Below, one piece after another: positions 9,132 through 19,352 of a DNA stretch of 64,000 nucleotides (its first letter is position 1; the number at the start of each line of letters is the position of its first letter). The notes beneath the pieces were generated by a model, which saw nothing but the letters and a program-made list of their open reading frames with translations, was not told the origin of the DNA and made no database searches. This DNA comes from Microbacterium lacticum (GTDB lineage: Bacteria; Actinomycetota; Actinomycetes; Actinomycetales; Microbacteriaceae), in assembly GCF_006716815.1 (NCBI RefSeq), contig NZ_VFPS01000003.1, positions 62,001-126,000 of the forward strand, written 5' to 3'. The position numbers were made by a program, and so were the translations under genes.

Positions 9132-9758
9132 ATGATCGAGACTGAGCCCACCGAGGCCTCCGCCGTCTTCGGAGAGAACCTCGAACGCGCCCGCCGGTTC
9201 ACGGCGGCGCTGGGCGAGCACGGTGAGGAGCGCGGGCTGATCGGTCCGCTCGAACCGGCGCGACTCTGGTCGCGACACATCCTGAACTCCGCCGTCGCCG
9301 CTCCGCTGTTCGCGTCCGGTGCGCGTGTGGGCGACGTGGGATCGGGTGCGGGACTGCCTGGAATCGTGCTGGCGATCACGCGCCCCGACGTTCAGTGGGT
9401 GCTGATCGAACCGATGGAACGGCGCGTGACCTGGTTGCAGGAGCAGAAGGATGCCCTGGGGCTGGACAACGTCGAGATCGTGCGCGCTCGCGGCGAGGAG
9501 TGGACCGAGGGTGCGGTGCTCGACGCCGTGACCGCACGCGCGGTGAGCGCCTTGAAGACGCTGATCCCCCTGACGGCGCCGCTCGTGCGCGTGGGGGGTG
9601 AGTTGGTCCTGTTGAAGGGCGCGAACGCGGCCAACGAGATCGACGCCGCCGCAAAGCAGATCAGGAAGTACGGCCTCGACGACATTCGCGTCGAGGTGGT
9701 CGGTGACGGCGTGATCGCCGAGCCGACGCGCGTGGTCCGGGCGACGCGCACGCGCTGA
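9132..9758 (+). CDS. rsmG: 16S rRNA (guanine527-N7)-methyltransferase RsmG
   Basis: RsmG methylates G527 in the 530 loop of 16S rRNA; loss of homologues gives low-level streptomycin resistance. The 208-residue product has the N-terminal helical region with LIGPLEPARLWSRHILNS, then SAM motif I VGDVGSGAGLPGIVLA, and later TARAVSALKTLIPLTAPLV with the family Arg. It begins at ATG 9132, only 5 bp after parS site 1; two more parS sites follow its stop. Its place between khpB and parA matches other Actinobacteria. Confidence 0.95.
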   Translation: MIETEPTEASAVFGENLERARRFTAALGEHGEERGLIGPLEPARLWSRHILNSAVAAPLFASGARVGDVGSGAGLPGIVLAITRPDVQWVLIEPMERRVTWLQEQKDALGLDNVEIVRARGEEWTEGAVLDAVTARAVSALKTLIPLTAPLVRVGGELVLLKGANAANEIDAAAKQIRKYGLDDIRVEVVGDGVIAEPTRVVRATRTR

Positions 9759-9763
9759 CCGGA

Positions 9764-9779
9764 TGTTTCACGTGAAACA
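9764..9779. promoter_or_regulatory. parS: parS centromere site 2
   Basis: A second perfect TGTTTCACGTGAAACA palindrome lies 5 bp after the rsmG stop, upstream of parA. Confidence 0.95.
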
Positions 9780-9801
9780 TCGCGAGGGGCCGCAGTCCTG
9801 A

Positions 9802-9817
9802 TGTTTCACGTGAAACA
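9802..9817. promoter_or_regulatory. parS: parS centromere site 3
   Basis: A third perfect TGTTTCACGTGAAACA palindrome lies 22 bp after site 2 and about 65 bp before the parA start. It could also make parAB transcription sensitive to ParB loading. Confidence 0.95.
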
Positions 9818-9882
9818 TCGCGTGAGCTGGTGGGGGTGGTCTCGACTACAGTGGAGTGGTTGGCGAAAGACAGGAGTTGATG

Positions 9883-10815
9883 GTGCCGGAATCGGAGAAA
9901 GCGACCTCTCCCGCACCCTTCTCTCTCGACGACAGTCCCATCGCCCGTGAACTGGCCGATCTCACCTCGCGCCGCAAGGCGCTCGAGGGCATCTCGTTCG
10001 ATTTCACCGGCGACACCCGCGTTCTGACGATCTCCAATCAGAAGGGTGGCGTGGGAAAGACCACCACGACCGTGAACATGGCTGCCGCCCTGGCATCCCT
10101 CGGTGCACGCGTGCTGGTGATCGACCTCGACCCGCAGGGGAACGCCTCCACGGCGCTCGGTGTGCCGCACACCGCCGGCATCCCCAGCATCTACGATGTG
10201 CTGATCGACGAGTTCCCGCTCGCCGACATCATCCAGACGAGCCCGGAGTCGCCGAACCTCTTCTGTGCGCCCAGCACCATCCACCTGGCCGGCGCGGAGA
10301 TCGAGCTGGTCTCGCAGGTCGCGCGCGAGCATCGCCTGCGCACCGCGCTGGAGGAGTACCTCGCGACCACCGAAGATCGACTCGACTTCGTGCTCATCGA
10401 CTGCCCACCGTCGCTCGGGCTGCTCACGATCAACGCCTTCACGGCCGCCGGCGAGCTGATGATCCCGATCCAGTGCGAGTATTACGCGCTCGAGGGTCTC
10501 AGCCAGCTGCTCGGGAGCATCCGGATGATCCAGAAGCACCTGAATCCGGCGCTGCACCTGTCGACGATCCTGCTCACCATGTACGACGGGCGCACACGCC
10601 TCGCACAGCAGGTCGCCGACGAAGTGCGCGCGCACTTCCCGAACGAGGTGCTGCACACCGTCATCCCCCGCTCGGTGCGCGTGTCGGAGGCGCCGAGCTT
10701 CGGGCAGACGGTCATCGCGTACGACGGCCAGTCGGTCGGCGCGGTCTCGTACCGCGAGGCCGCGGTGGAACTGGTGCATCGACAGCAGTCGGCAACGAAA
10801 GAGGGAGCACTCTGA
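9883..10815 (+). CDS. parA: Chromosome-partitioning ATPase ParA (Soj)
   Basis: ParA is a Walker-type ATPase whose DNA-bound gradient moves ParB-parS complexes apart. The deviant Walker A ([14 protein letters not shown], signature lysine in KGG) lies near residue 50. Walker A' ([17 protein letters not shown]) and the [11 protein letters not shown] switch region follow. The N-terminal 40 residues ([16 protein letters not shown]) are an extension typical of actinobacterial ParA. GTG 9883 is preferred because AGGAG lies six bases upstream; ATG 9880 and GTG 9856 are also in frame. The stop overlaps the parB ATG. Confidence 0.95.
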   Translation: MPESEKATSPAPFSLDDSPIARELADLTSRRKALEGISFDFTGDTRVLTISNQKGGVGKTTTTVNMAAALASLGARVLVIDLDPQGNASTALGVPHTAGIPSIYDVLIDEFPLADIIQTSPESPNLFCAPSTIHLAGAEIELVSQVAREHRLRTALEEYLATTEDRLDFVLIDCPPSLGLLTINAFTAAGELMIPIQCEYYALEGLSQLLGSIRMIQKHLNPALHLSTILLTMYDGRTRLAQQVADEVRAHFPNEVLHTVIPRSVRVSEAPSFGQTVIAYDGQSVGAVSYREAAVELVHRQQSATKEGAL

Positions 10816-11819
10816 TGGCGAAGCGAACCGGACTGGGCCGGGGGATCGGCGCGCTGATCCCGACCACCGAGACCGCCGAGGCGCGGCCCGTCGACGTCTT
10901 CTTCCCGGGCGCTTCGTCGACGGTCCGCACCAGGGCGGGTGCCACGGACGTCGTGGATGCGACAGACACCCCGGATGCCCCGGATGCCGCGACCGCCGAC
11001 CTCGTCGCGGTTCCCGGGGCGCGGCTCGTCTCCGTCGACCCGAACGAGATCATGCCGAACCCTCGGCAGCCGCGGACGAACTTCGACCCCGACGACCTCG
11101 CCGAGCTCGTGCACAGCATCCGCGAGTTCGGTGTGCTCCAGCCGGTCGTCGTCCGCACCAACGAGGACGGCGCCTACGAGCTGATCATGGGCGAGCGGCG
11201 CACGCGCGCCGCACGGGAGGCGGGTCTCACCTCGATTCCGGCGATCGTCCGCGACACCGCCGATGAAGACCTCCTGCGCGATGCGCTGCTCGAGAACCTG
11301 CACCGCTCGCAGCTGAACCCGCTCGAAGAGGCGTCGGCCTACCAGCAGTTGCTCGACGACTTCGGCATCACCCAGGAGCAGCTCGCGACCCGTATCGGCC
11401 GGTCGCGTCCGCAGATCAGCAACACGATCCGCCTGCTCAAGCTGCCCGTCCCGGTGCAGCAGCGCGTCGCGGCGGGGGTGCTGAGCGCCGGGCACGCGCG
11501 CGCGATCCTCTCGCTCGACGACGCGACGTCGATGCAGCGCCTGGCCGACAAGATCGTCAACGAAGACCTCTCCGTGCGCGCCGCCGAGGCGGCCGCGAAG
11601 ACCGCGGATGCCGGTGACCACCGCGCCCTGCGCCCGAAGGCCGGCGCCCGTCGCGCCCACCTCGATGACGTGGCGGAGCGGCTCGGCGACCGGCTCAACA
11701 CGAAGGTCAAGATCTCGCTCACCGCAAGAAAAGGCCAGATCAACATTGATTTCGCCACGATCCAGGATCTCAACCGGATCCTCGCCGAACTTGGCGAAAC
11801 GGAGTACGGCGCGCTCTGA
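10815..11819 (+). CDS. parB: Chromosome-partitioning protein ParB (CTPase clamp)
   Basis: ParB loads at parS and spreads as a CTP-dependent clamp. The 334-residue product starts [16 protein letters not shown], the conserved ParA-interacting N-terminus. A variable Asp/Ala-rich linker of about 50 residues follows. The ParB/Srx CTPase fold starts with [10 protein letters not shown]; the CTP-binding motif is in [15 protein letters not shown]. The helix-turn-helix is at [25 protein letters not shown]. The ATG overlaps the parA stop by one base (TGATG). The C-terminal dimerisation helix ends [15 protein letters not shown]. Confidence 0.96.
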   Translation: MAKRTGLGRGIGALIPTTETAEARPVDVFFPGASSTVRTRAGATDVVDATDTPDAPDAATADLVAVPGARLVSVDPNEIMPNPRQPRTNFDPDDLAELVHSIREFGVLQPVVVRTNEDGAYELIMGERRTRAAREAGLTSIPAIVRDTADEDLLRDALLENLHRSQLNPLEEASAYQQLLDDFGITQEQLATRIGRSRPQISNTIRLLKLPVPVQQRVAAGVLSAGHARAILSLDDATSMQRLADKIVNEDLSVRAAEAAAKTADAGDHRALRPKAGARRAHLDDVAERLGDRLNTKVKISLTARKGQINIDFATIQDLNRILAELGETEYGAL

Positions 11820-11847
11820 CCGGCGCGAGCCGACGTAGGCTGGAGGG

Positions 11848-12189
11848 GTGACCGACCGCCCCGCCCTGCCCCGACGCGCCAGCCTCGAGCTGCTGCGCGC
11901 GGAGGCATCCGATGAGCTGTCGGTGCTCATCGAGGAGCGCATCCGCGACGGCGAAGACCCGTGGGACTTCATGGAGGACCTGCCGACGGTCGACGAACTC
12001 GTCGTGCTGACCCTGCGTGCGGAGAACATCGCCGCCGACGGCGGCAACCGGCCGACGGTCGCGCGCAACTACCGCGTGCTGCGGCAGATCTCGCTCGACT
12101 ACCCGGCGCTCACGGGCGCGGTGTGGCGGCTGCTCGGCAGCGAGCCGCACCGCACGTGGGATGCGTCGGTGCGCGTGGAGGCGTCGTAA
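11848..12189 (+). CDS. Hypothetical protein downstream of parB
   Basis: This 113-residue, acidic, soluble protein has no signal peptide or membrane segment. It begins at GTG 11848 (MTDRPALPRRASLELLR) and is rich in acidic helices (EASDELSVLIEERIRDGED). A central segment, ENIAADGGNRPTVARNYRVL, is followed by LDYPALTGAVWRLLG. I do not recognise a characterised family. It lies 28 bp after parB in the same direction and may be cotranscribed. It is convergent with trxA. Confidence 0.75.
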   Translation: MTDRPALPRRASLELLRAEASDELSVLIEERIRDGEDPWDFMEDLPTVDELVVLTLRAENIAADGGNRPTVARNYRVLRQISLDYPALTGAVWRLLGSEPHRTWDASVRVEAS

Positions 12190-12231
12190 CAGCGCTCCAC
12201 GCGCACCTGTGCGGTGCAGAGAGGCGGATCG

Positions 12232-12555
12232 TCAGCCGATGTAGGCGGCGAGGTCCTGCTCGAGCGCGAACTTCGGCTTGGCGCCGATGATCGTCTTCTC
12301 GACCTGACCCCTGTTGAACACCTTCATCGCCGGGATCGAGGTGATCTGGTACTCCATGGCGAGGTTCGGGTTCTCGTCGACGTTGAGCTTCAGGACGGTG
12401 AGCTTGTCGCCGTTCTCGCTCTGGATCTCGTCGAGGATCGGGCCCACCATGCGACACGGTCCGCACCAGGCGGCCCAGAAGTCGACCAGCACGGGACCGT
12501 CGGCGTCGATGACGTCCTGCTGCCAGCTGCTCTCGCTCGTTGCCTTCGCAGTCAT
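12232..12555 (-). CDS. trxA: Thioredoxin
   Basis: A 107-residue thioredoxin with the catalytic WCGPC motif (Cys31 and Cys34) after the VLVDFWAAW strand. The cis-proline is in TSIPAMKVFNRG. There is no signal peptide, so it is cytoplasmic and should be reduced by TrxB encoded next to it. The start ATG at 12555 has GGAGAAG upstream. It is probably cotranscribed with trxB (69 bp gap). Confidence 0.96.
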   Translation of the reverse strand: MTAKATSESSWQQDVIDADGPVLVDFWAAWCGPCRMVGPILDEIQSENGDKLTVLKLNVDENPNLAMEYQITSIPAMKVFNRGQVEKTIIGAKPKFALEQDLAAYIG

Positions 12556-12624
12556 GTTCTTCTCCTTACAGAAGCGGTAATCGCTACAACAGGGATGCGC
12601 GCGGGATTGTTCCGCGAGGCCCGG

Positions 12625-13629
12625 TCAGGCCGTGGCGGTGTCCGCGTCGCCGTCGGCGTCGGTGAGGTGGTCGATCTCCGAGGCATCCGGAGCGGGGGCA
12701 CCGGCGTCGCCCAGAGCGGCGAGGTAGTGCTCCACGTCGAGCGCGGCGGTCGCGCCGCTGCCGGCGGCGGTGACGGCCTGGCGGTAGGTCGGGTCGACGA
12801 CGTCGCCGGCAGCGAATACGCCAGGCACCGAGGTGCGCGACGAGCGCCCGTCGACCCACACGGTGCCGTGCTCGGTGATGTCGAGCTGGTCGTGCACGAG
12901 GTGCGTGCGCGGGTCGTTGCCGATCGCGACGAAAACGCCCGTGACCGGGAGTTCCCGGGTGGATCCGTCGACGGTGTCGCGCAGCAGCAGGCCCGTCACC
13001 GCGTCGTCGCCGACCACGTCGACGATCTCGCTGTTCCAGACGAACTCGATCTTCTCGTTGGCGAACGCGCGGTCCTGCATGATCTTCGACGCGCGCAGCT
13101 CGTCGCGGCGGTGGATCACGTAGACCCTCGAGGCGAACTTGGTGAGGAAGATCGCCTCCTCCATGGCCGAGTCGCCGCCGCCGACGACGGCGATCTCCTG
13201 CTCGCGGAAGAAGAATCCGTCGCAGGTCGCGCAGTACGACACGCCGTGGCCCGACAGGCGCTGCTCGCCGACGACGCCGATCTTGCGCGGCGCCGACCCG
13301 GTGGCGAACACCACGGCAGGCGCCTCGTGCACCGCGCCGCTGCCGAGCGTCACCGTCTTCGTCCGACCGGTCAGGTCGAGCGCGGTGACGTCGTCGTAGA
13401 GCACCTCGGTGCCGAACTTCTCGGCTTGCTCCTGCATCCTCGCCATGAGGTCGGGGCCCTTGATGCCCTCGGGAAAGCCGGGGAAGTTCTCCACCTCGGT
13501 GGTGTTCATCAGTTCGCCGCCGGCTTCGACGGAGCTCGCGATCAGCAACGGGCTGAGGTTCGCCCGCGCCGCGTAGATGGCGGCGGTGAACCCCGCGGGT
13601 CCGGAGCCGATGATGATGACCTGTCGCAC
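12625..13629 (-). CDS. trxB: Thioredoxin-disulfide reductase
   Basis: This NADPH-dependent flavoprotein reduces thioredoxin. The N-terminal FAD motif is [20 protein letters not shown]; the redox pair is in [10 protein letters not shown]; the NADPH motif is [12 protein letters not shown]; the second FAD motif is [16 protein letters not shown] place the start at GTG 13629 (334 residues) because AAGGGGAAG lies just upstream. An in-frame ATG at 13644 would put that ribosome site inside the gene. The C-terminus has a short acidic extension ([11 protein letters not shown]). Confidence 0.95.
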   Translation of the reverse strand: MRQVIIIGSGPAGFTAAIYAARANLSPLLIASSVEAGGELMNTTEVENFPGFPEGIKGPDLMARMQEQAEKFGTEVLYDDVTALDLTGRTKTVTLGSGAVHEAPAVVFATGSAPRKIGVVGEQRLSGHGVSYCATCDGFFFREQEIAVVGGGDSAMEEAIFLTKFASRVYVIHRRDELRASKIMQDRAFANEKIEFVWNSEIVDVVGDDAVTGLLLRDTVDGSTRELPVTGVFVAIGNDPRTHLVHDQLDITEHGTVWVDGRSSRTSVPGVFAAGDVVDPTYRQAVTAAGSGATAALDVEHYLAALGDAGAPAPDASEIDHLTDADGDADTATA

Positions 13630-13748
13630 GTGCTTCCCCTTCATCTGCGGATGCCCAGTGGCGGGCCCCAGCGCATTCAACCCATGGTAGCCGCGGGGCA
13701 TTCCACGGGCGTGTGGGCGGAAGGGTGTCGGCGCCGTCAGCGGGGCGG

Positions 13749-15359
13749 TCAGCGTCCGAGCAGGCGGCGGACCGTGCGGGTCGCGATGGCGAGCTCGGGC
13801 GCGCGCAGCACCGCGAGCGCGGCGACGTAGACGAGCAGCGTGACGCCGCCCACGAGGGCAGCGCCGATCGCGCCGAGGAGCTTGTCGCTGGCCGCCCAGC
13901 CGTCCGTCCCGCCGAGGAGGAGGAACGTCGCCCAGCCGGCGGCGAACGCGGGCACCGCCGCGACGGCGAACCGGCCGAGAGCCCGCCAGGTGCTCCGGAG
14001 CGCTCCGGTGTCGGTGTGCCGCCGCAGCAGGCGCACCGCGAACGGCAGCTGCACGAACGTCGCGAGCGACTGCGTGAGCGCGACGCCGACCGCGAGGAAA
14101 GCCAGCGGCAGGAGGTCGAGGGCGACGGCCGCGAGGGCGAGCAGCGCGCCGAGCGCGGTGAGCACGGCCTGGGTGACGCCGAAGAAGAACGGCGTGCGGG
14201 TGTCTTGGAACGCGAAGAACGCCCGGCGGATCACCATGAGCACCCCGAACGGCACGAGGGCGACCAGGTAGGCGCAGACGACCCACGCGGTCGCGACGGC
14301 GCCGTCGGTGGTGTTGCTGAAGACGCGGGAGAGGGGTACGGAGGCCGCGGCGATCGCCGCCGTGAAACCGAACCCGAACACCGAGATCGCCCGGATCGAC
14401 TCGTCGAGATTTGGGCCGACCGCGTCGAGCCGGCCCTCGGAGACCTCCTCCGCGAGCCGCGTGAAGTACGTGGTGGAGATCGACATCGCGACGATCGAGT
14501 GCGGCAGCATGAAGATCAGCCAGGCGTAGCCCATCACCGCGGTGCTCGCTTTGCCCGACGCCGCGCTCACGACCTGCGTCTGCACGATGTAGGCGAGCTG
14601 GCCGACGACGACGGCGAGGAACGTCCACCACGCGAGCGTGCCGATGTGGCGGAGACCGATGCCGCGCCAGCCGAAATCGGGGCGGATCCGCAGCTTCGTG
14701 CGCTTCCAGAAGAACAGCAGCACGACGGTCTGCAGCGCGATGCCGAGCGTCGCGGTGCCGCCGAGAAGCGCGATCATCGTGGGCGTCCAGTCGGAGATCT
14801 GCGTGTGCGGGCCACCGAAGACCACGAGGAAGATCGTGAAGCCGGCGATCGAGACGAGGTTGTTGACCGTGGGAGCCCAGCTGTACGGCCCGAACACCCG
14901 TCTCGCGTTCAGCGCTTCACCGAGCAGAGCGTAGAGACCGTAGAACAGCAGCTGCGGCAGCAGCCAGTACGCGAAGGCGACGGCCAGCGCGTGCTGCTCC
15001 GGAGGGTACGTCGCGGCGTACATCCAGATCAGCACGGGCGCGAGCGCCATGACGACCGCGGTCGCCCCGACGAGCACGACCGTCCCGAGGGTGAGCAGCT
15101 TCGAGACGAACCGCGATCCCCCGTCGGAGTGCGCGGCGGCCTTCACGATCTGCGGCACGATGATGCCCGTGATCACACCGGCCGCGAGCAGCTCGTAGAC
15201 GTTCGTCGGCAGCGTCGCGGCGATCGCGAAGGCATCCGCCGGCCGGCTCATGTACGAGCCGATCACCGCGACGAGCAGGATCGAGCGGACGAGACCCGTC
15301 AGTCGCGAGACCAGCGTTCCCCCCGCGATGATGGCGCTGGCGCGACCGAGACTAGCCAT
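13749..15359 (-). CDS. murJ: Lipid II flippase MurJ
   Basis: MurJ moves the peptidoglycan precursor lipid II across the membrane. The 536-residue product has about 14 hydrophobic segments and the MOP/MviN-type start [21 protein letters not shown] with its functional arginines. It lacks the large pseudokinase C-terminal domain found in mycobacterial MviN. The start codon overlaps the end of the DUF6049 gene by 8 bp, so the two are probably translated together. Confidence 0.92.
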   Translation of the reverse strand: MASLGRASAIIAGGTLVSRLTGLVRSILLVAVIGSYMSRPADAFAIAATLPTNVYELLAAGVITGIIVPQIVKAAAHSDGGSRFVSKLLTLGTVVLVGATAVVMALAPVLIWMYAATYPPEQHALAVAFAYWLLPQLLFYGLYALLGEALNARRVFGPYSWAPTVNNLVSIAGFTIFLVVFGGPHTQISDWTPTMIALLGGTATLGIALQTVVLLFFWKRTKLRIRPDFGWRGIGLRHIGTLAWWTFLAVVVGQLAYIVQTQVVSAASGKASTAVMGYAWLIFMLPHSIVAMSISTTYFTRLAEEVSEGRLDAVGPNLDESIRAISVFGFGFTAAIAAASVPLSRVFSNTTDGAVATAWVVCAYLVALVPFGVLMVIRRAFFAFQDTRTPFFFGVTQAVLTALGALLALAAVALDLLPLAFLAVGVALTQSLATFVQLPFAVRLLRRHTDTGALRSTWRALGRFAVAAVPAFAAGWATFLLLGGTDGWAASDKLLGAIGAALVGGVTLLVYVAALAVLRAPELAIATRTVRRLLGR

Positions 15360-17553
15360 CCGAGTCCTCCTTGCGGCGGCGCATCTTGCGCACCGTGCGC
15401 ACGATGCCGATCACGATCATCGCGCCGACGAGGGTCGCCATCACGATGAGCCCCACCGACTCCCACTCGGCGCGCACCGTCACGTGCACGGGGACCGTGT
15501 CGCCGATCGCGACCATCTCCGGGCTCCGCAGCTGCAGGGAGAGCGTCGACTCGCCGCTGCCGACCCGCGCCTCCACGGGCACCTGCACGCGCGTGTTCTG
15601 CTCGGGCCCGGCTTCGACCTCGGTCGTGTTCTGCACGACGAGCCGCGGGTCGTTCGGGGTGGCGATGAGGCGCAGCGAGACCGGCCACGGTAGGTCGTTG
15701 CGCACCGAGAAGGTGAGCGGCGCGCTCGTCGCGGCGAGTGTGATGTCGCTCGGCGGCACGACCGCCACCGCCTCGAGCGTCTCCTGCGTCTGAGTGCGGT
15801 GGGCCTCGAGGGCGGCCGCGGCCTGCGCCGGCTGGGCGCGCCAGCCGTTGCCGAGGAGCTGCAGGATCGACGCGCGCTCGCGTGCGGTGATGAGCGCGGG
15901 GTCGGCGAGGATCGTCGCGAAGTCGGTCAGCTCGTCCTCACCGGCGAGGAGCGCCGTGAGGTCGGCGGCGCGGTCGGTGGGCACCTCGCCACCGGCGATC
16001 GAGAGCGTCGCGGCGGGGGCGGCGGTGAGCGTGGCGAGGTCGGTCGCGGCACGGCCGGCGAGATGCGTCCCCGCGACGACGGCGGCGCGGGCGCCCGCTC
16101 CCGTGACTTCGCTCGGCCGGTCGAGCGCGACGAGGAGGGGAGCGCTCGGGTCGGCCGCGACGGCGAGGGCGGCGTAGGCGGATGCCTCGGCCAGCGCCTC
16201 GGCGCGGGTGAGGGGCGTGTCGGTGGCGGCGGCCGTGGCGAGTGCGCGCGAGGCATCCGCGTCGTAGACGAGCACCTGGGCGCCGTTCGCTGTCCCTCGG
16301 GCGCCGGCGGCAGCCTGCGTCTCGGAGCCGGTGACGGTCTCGGAGTCGACGAGGGTGATCGAGGCGATGTCGTCGACGGTGAGCGCGCCGAGGGCGGCGA
16401 CGACGTCGGCCGTCGCGGTGCCCGAGGCGGGCCAGAACACCGAGCCGGTGCCGGCGCCGATGTCGGTGAGCTGTGCGAGGGTGGGCAGCGTCGGGCCGGT
16501 GCCGGTGCCGGTGTTGCCGGTCGGGGTGGGCGTGGGGGCGGGGTCGCCGGTGGGGCCGGGCGTCGGGTCGGCGGTGGGGTCGGCGGAGCCGGAAGGAGCG
16601 GGGCTGGGGGTGATGCCGGTGAAGTCGGATTCGGTGAGATAGGGGGCGAGGGTCGACACCGTGAGGGGCGTCGACTGGCCGGCGGCGACCTGCGCGGCGA
16701 GGTCGGCGTCGCCGAACTGCAGCGCGAACCGCGAGTTCGGCAGCTGCAGGAGATCGGCGAGCCACCGGGTGGCGCTCGCCGGTGCAGACGTGCCGAGCAC
16801 ACGGATGGCGGCGACGATCGCCGGGTCGACGGCGAGGATGGCGGCGGTGCCGGAGACGGCGTCGAGCTGCGCGCGCAGCTCGCCGTCCGGTGCGGTCAGT
16901 TCGGCGAGCTCGGTGCTCGTGAGGAGGCCCGTGGACTGAGCGGGTGCGGTGAGGGGGGCGACGAGCCCGAGGGCGCCGGTGCCGGCGTCGCCGGGCACGA
17001 CGAACACGCTCACGGCCGTGGTGGTCGACGCTCCGCTGCCGTAGTCGGCGCGCAGCGGGTAGACGCCGGGCGCGAGCGCGGCGAGGGCGGTCGCATCGAG
17101 CGAGAGCGTCGCGCTGCCGACACCGAGCGGAACGATCGAGGGCACCTCGCCGTCGGCGACCGCAAGTTCGGTGCGTGCGGCGTCGGCGGCCGGTGCGGCG
17201 AGCCACGCTTTCACGTCGGCCCGCGTCGCGAGCGCCTGCGTCGACGTGGTGAGGTGCACCGACGACGCCGGCACGGTCGATCCCGTCGCGTTGCGCGCCG
17301 ACACCGACACGGCGAGCGGCTGCCCCGCGGTGACGACGCCGTCCGCCGACGGGGCGACCGCGAAGGTCACCGTCGACGCGTCGCCGGTGGCGGCCGGGGC
17401 CGTGGTCGCGGTCGCGGTCGCTGGCGACGATGCGCTCGGCGCCGCCGCGGCCGGGCCGGCCAGCGCGAGCGTCAGCAGTGCCGAGAGCATCGCCGGAGCG
17501 GCGGCGAGTCGGCGCAGGCGGTGGCGCACAGAAGCGGAGAGGCTGGGGGTCAT
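15352..17553 (-). CDS. DUF6049 family secreted, membrane-anchored protein
   Basis: The 733-residue protein has a Sec signal peptide (MTPSLSASVRHRLRRLAAAP, then an Ala/Leu stretch to GPAAAAPSAS). A long extracellular region rich in Ala, Thr and Val follows, with a Pro/Thr/Asp-rich linker near residues 310-350 (PTADPTPGPTGDPAPTPTPT). One C-terminal membrane helix (VGLIVMATLVGAMIVIGIV) is followed by a basic cytosolic tail ([15 protein letters not shown]). Members sit next to murJ in many Actinobacteria; a cell-envelope role is inferred from that position, and the biochemical function is not known to me. ATG 17553 is chosen because it opens the signal peptide. Confidence 0.85.
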   Translation of the reverse strand: MTPSLSASVRHRLRRLAAAPAMLSALLTLALAGPAAAAPSASSPATATATTAPAATGDASTVTFAVAPSADGVVTAGQPLAVSVSARNATGSTVPASSVHLTTSTQALATRADVKAWLAAPAADAARTELAVADGEVPSIVPLGVGSATLSLDATALAALAPGVYPLRADYGSGASTTTAVSVFVVPGDAGTGALGLVAPLTAPAQSTGLLTSTELAELTAPDGELRAQLDAVSGTAAILAVDPAIVAAIRVLGTSAPASATRWLADLLQLPNSRFALQFGDADLAAQVAAGQSTPLTVSTLAPYLTESDFTGITPSPAPSGSADPTADPTPGPTGDPAPTPTPTGNTGTGTGPTLPTLAQLTDIGAGTGSVFWPASGTATADVVAALGALTVDDIASITLVDSETVTGSETQAAAGARGTANGAQVLVYDADASRALATAAATDTPLTRAEALAEASAYAALAVAADPSAPLLVALDRPSEVTGAGARAAVVAGTHLAGRAATDLATLTAAPAATLSIAGGEVPTDRAADLTALLAGEDELTDFATILADPALITARERASILQLLGNGWRAQPAQAAAALEAHRTQTQETLEAVAVVPPSDITLAATSAPLTFSVRNDLPWPVSLRLIATPNDPRLVVQNTTEVEAGPEQNTRVQVPVEARVGSGESTLSLQLRSPEMVAIGDTVPVHVTVRAEWESVGLIVMATLVGAMIVIGIVRTVRKMRRRKEDSDG

Positions 17554-17673
17554 GACGCGAATCGGGTCGGGTGCGATCCATGCCGCACGATCAGCTGCGA
17601 TTCTAGGGTGACACCCCTGTGCGCGCCCCGAGACCGGCCGCACGTGCCCGAATGACGACGATGGGATGCCCCG

Positions 17674-19305
17674 GTGAGCAGTGACCTCGCGCCCGAACCC
17701 GACCCGGCGCTCGTCGCCCGGCTGCGCGCCGATCTCTCGGACGCCGGCTACACCGCCGACGCCGTGCGCGAGGCGTGGGGGCCGCTCGCCGACGAGGCCG
17801 TGGGGCACGGACTGCACGGTCCGGCGCTGACCGCGCTCGCCCGTCTCGACCCGGATCCGGCCGCCGATCCCGCCCCCGACCCCACCGCTGCTGGCGCGCG
17901 CGACGCGGTGGCCGTGCTCGCGCGACTGCTGTTCCTGGGCGTGCCGACGTCACGGGCATCCGTCGACCGCGTGCTCGTGCGCACCGGCGCCGGCGGGCTC
18001 GCCGCGCTCGGGCTCGCCGAGATCGACGGCGACGAGGTGCTGCCCCGCGCGCTCGTGCGGCCGCAGGACTTCGCCGACGACGGGGCCGGTGCCGCCGCCG
18101 GCGATGACACCGGCGAACGGACGGGCCAGTGGTGGATCGCGAGCGACCTCGACGAGGCCGCCCTGGGTGGGGCGCTGCCGATCGGGCACGTGCTCGGTGT
18201 CGGAGGTGCCTCGCTCACCCTCGCCGGGCTGCAGCTGCCGACCCACGCCGAGCGGGTGCTCGACCTGGGCACCGGGTGCGGCATCCAGGCGTTGCGCGCG
18301 CGGCGGTTCGCCGAACGGGTCGTCGCGACCGACGTGTCGGAGCGCGCCCTCGCCTTCACCCGCCTGAACGCGCTGTTGAACGGCGTCGACGGCATCGAGA
18401 CGCGGCTCGGCAGCCTGTTCGAGCCCGTGCGTGGCGAGGTGTTCGATCGCGTCGTCTCGAACCCGCCGTTCGTCATCACGCCGCGGGTCGCCGGGGTGCC
18501 CGAGTACGAGTACCGCGATGCGGGGCTCGCCGGCGACGACCTCGTCGCCGCGTTCGTGACCGGTGTCGGCGAGGTGCTCGCGCCCGGCGGCACCGCGCAG
18601 TTGCTCGGCAACTGGGAGTACCGCGACGGCGCCGATGGCTTGGGTCGGGTGCGCGCGTGGGTGGATGCCTCGCCGGTGCCGCTCGACGCGTGGATCGTCG
18701 AGCGCGAGCAGCTCGACCCGCTCGCCTACGCCGAGCTGTGGGTGCGCGACGGCGGTACCGCGCCGGGAACGCCCGGCTACGGCGCGCTCGTCCAGGCGTG
18801 GCTCGCCGACTTCGCCGCGCGCGGCGTCACCGCCGTCGGGTTCGGGTACCTGCTGCTGCGGCGCGTGCCGGAGGGCGCCGACGCGCCCGCGCTCCGCCGC
18901 TTCGAACGGCTCACGCAGCCCATCGGCGCGCGTGAGGGCGGCCTCGGCGCACACCTGGCGGCCGCGCTCGAGGCATCCGATGCGCTGTCCGCGCTCGACG
19001 ACGACGCGCTCGCCGCGGCGCGACTCGTGGTCGCGGGCGACGTGACCGAGGCGCGCCACCACCTGCCCGGGGCCGAGGCGCCGAGCGTCATCGAACTGCG
19101 CCAGGGCGGCGGTTTCGCCCGCACGCTCGAGGTCGACCCCGCGCTCGCCGCGCTCGTCGGGGCATCCGACGGCGAGCTGCCCGTCGGTGTGCTCGTCGAC
19201 GCGATCGCGGATCTGCTCGAGGTGGATGCTGCGGCGCTCCGCGCCGACCTGCTGCCGCGCGTGCGCGAGCTCGCCGTGATGGGGTTCCTGCGCCCGGTCG
19301 CGTGA
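17674..19305 (+). CDS. Class I SAM-dependent methyltransferase with N- and C-terminal accessory domains
   Basis: The 543-residue protein has a central Rossmann methyltransferase: motif I VLDLGTGCGIQALRA near residue 200 and motif IV NPPF (VVSNPPFVIT), the catalytic tetrad of N-methyltransferases acting on planar amines. The N-terminal 170 residues and C-terminal 200 residues match the multi-domain layout of actinobacterial DUF7059-type proteins. A glutamine or nucleic-acid amine substrate is plausible from NPPF, but the target is unknown. The start is GTG 17674; it is divergent from the DUF6049 gene and 47 bp upstream of cca. Confidence 0.8.
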   Translation: MSSDLAPEPDPALVARLRADLSDAGYTADAVREAWGPLADEAVGHGLHGPALTALARLDPDPAADPAPDPTAAGARDAVAVLARLLFLGVPTSRASVDRVLVRTGAGGLAALGLAEIDGDEVLPRALVRPQDFADDGAGAAAGDDTGERTGQWWIASDLDEAALGGALPIGHVLGVGGASLTLAGLQLPTHAERVLDLGTGCGIQALRARRFAERVVATDVSERALAFTRLNALLNGVDGIETRLGSLFEPVRGEVFDRVVSNPPFVITPRVAGVPEYEYRDAGLAGDDLVAAFVTGVGEVLAPGGTAQLLGNWEYRDGADGLGRVRAWVDASPVPLDAWIVEREQLDPLAYAELWVRDGGTAPGTPGYGALVQAWLADFAARGVTAVGFGYLLLRRVPEGADAPALRRFERLTQPIGAREGGLGAHLAAALEASDALSALDDDALAAARLVVAGDVTEARHHLPGAEAPSVIELRQGGGFARTLEVDPALAALVGASDGELPVGVLVDAIADLLEVDAAALRADLLPRVRELAVMGFLRPVA

Positions 19306-19352
19306 GCTGTCCCCACTCCGGGCGCGCGCGGGCGCCGGGTACGCTGGAATCC

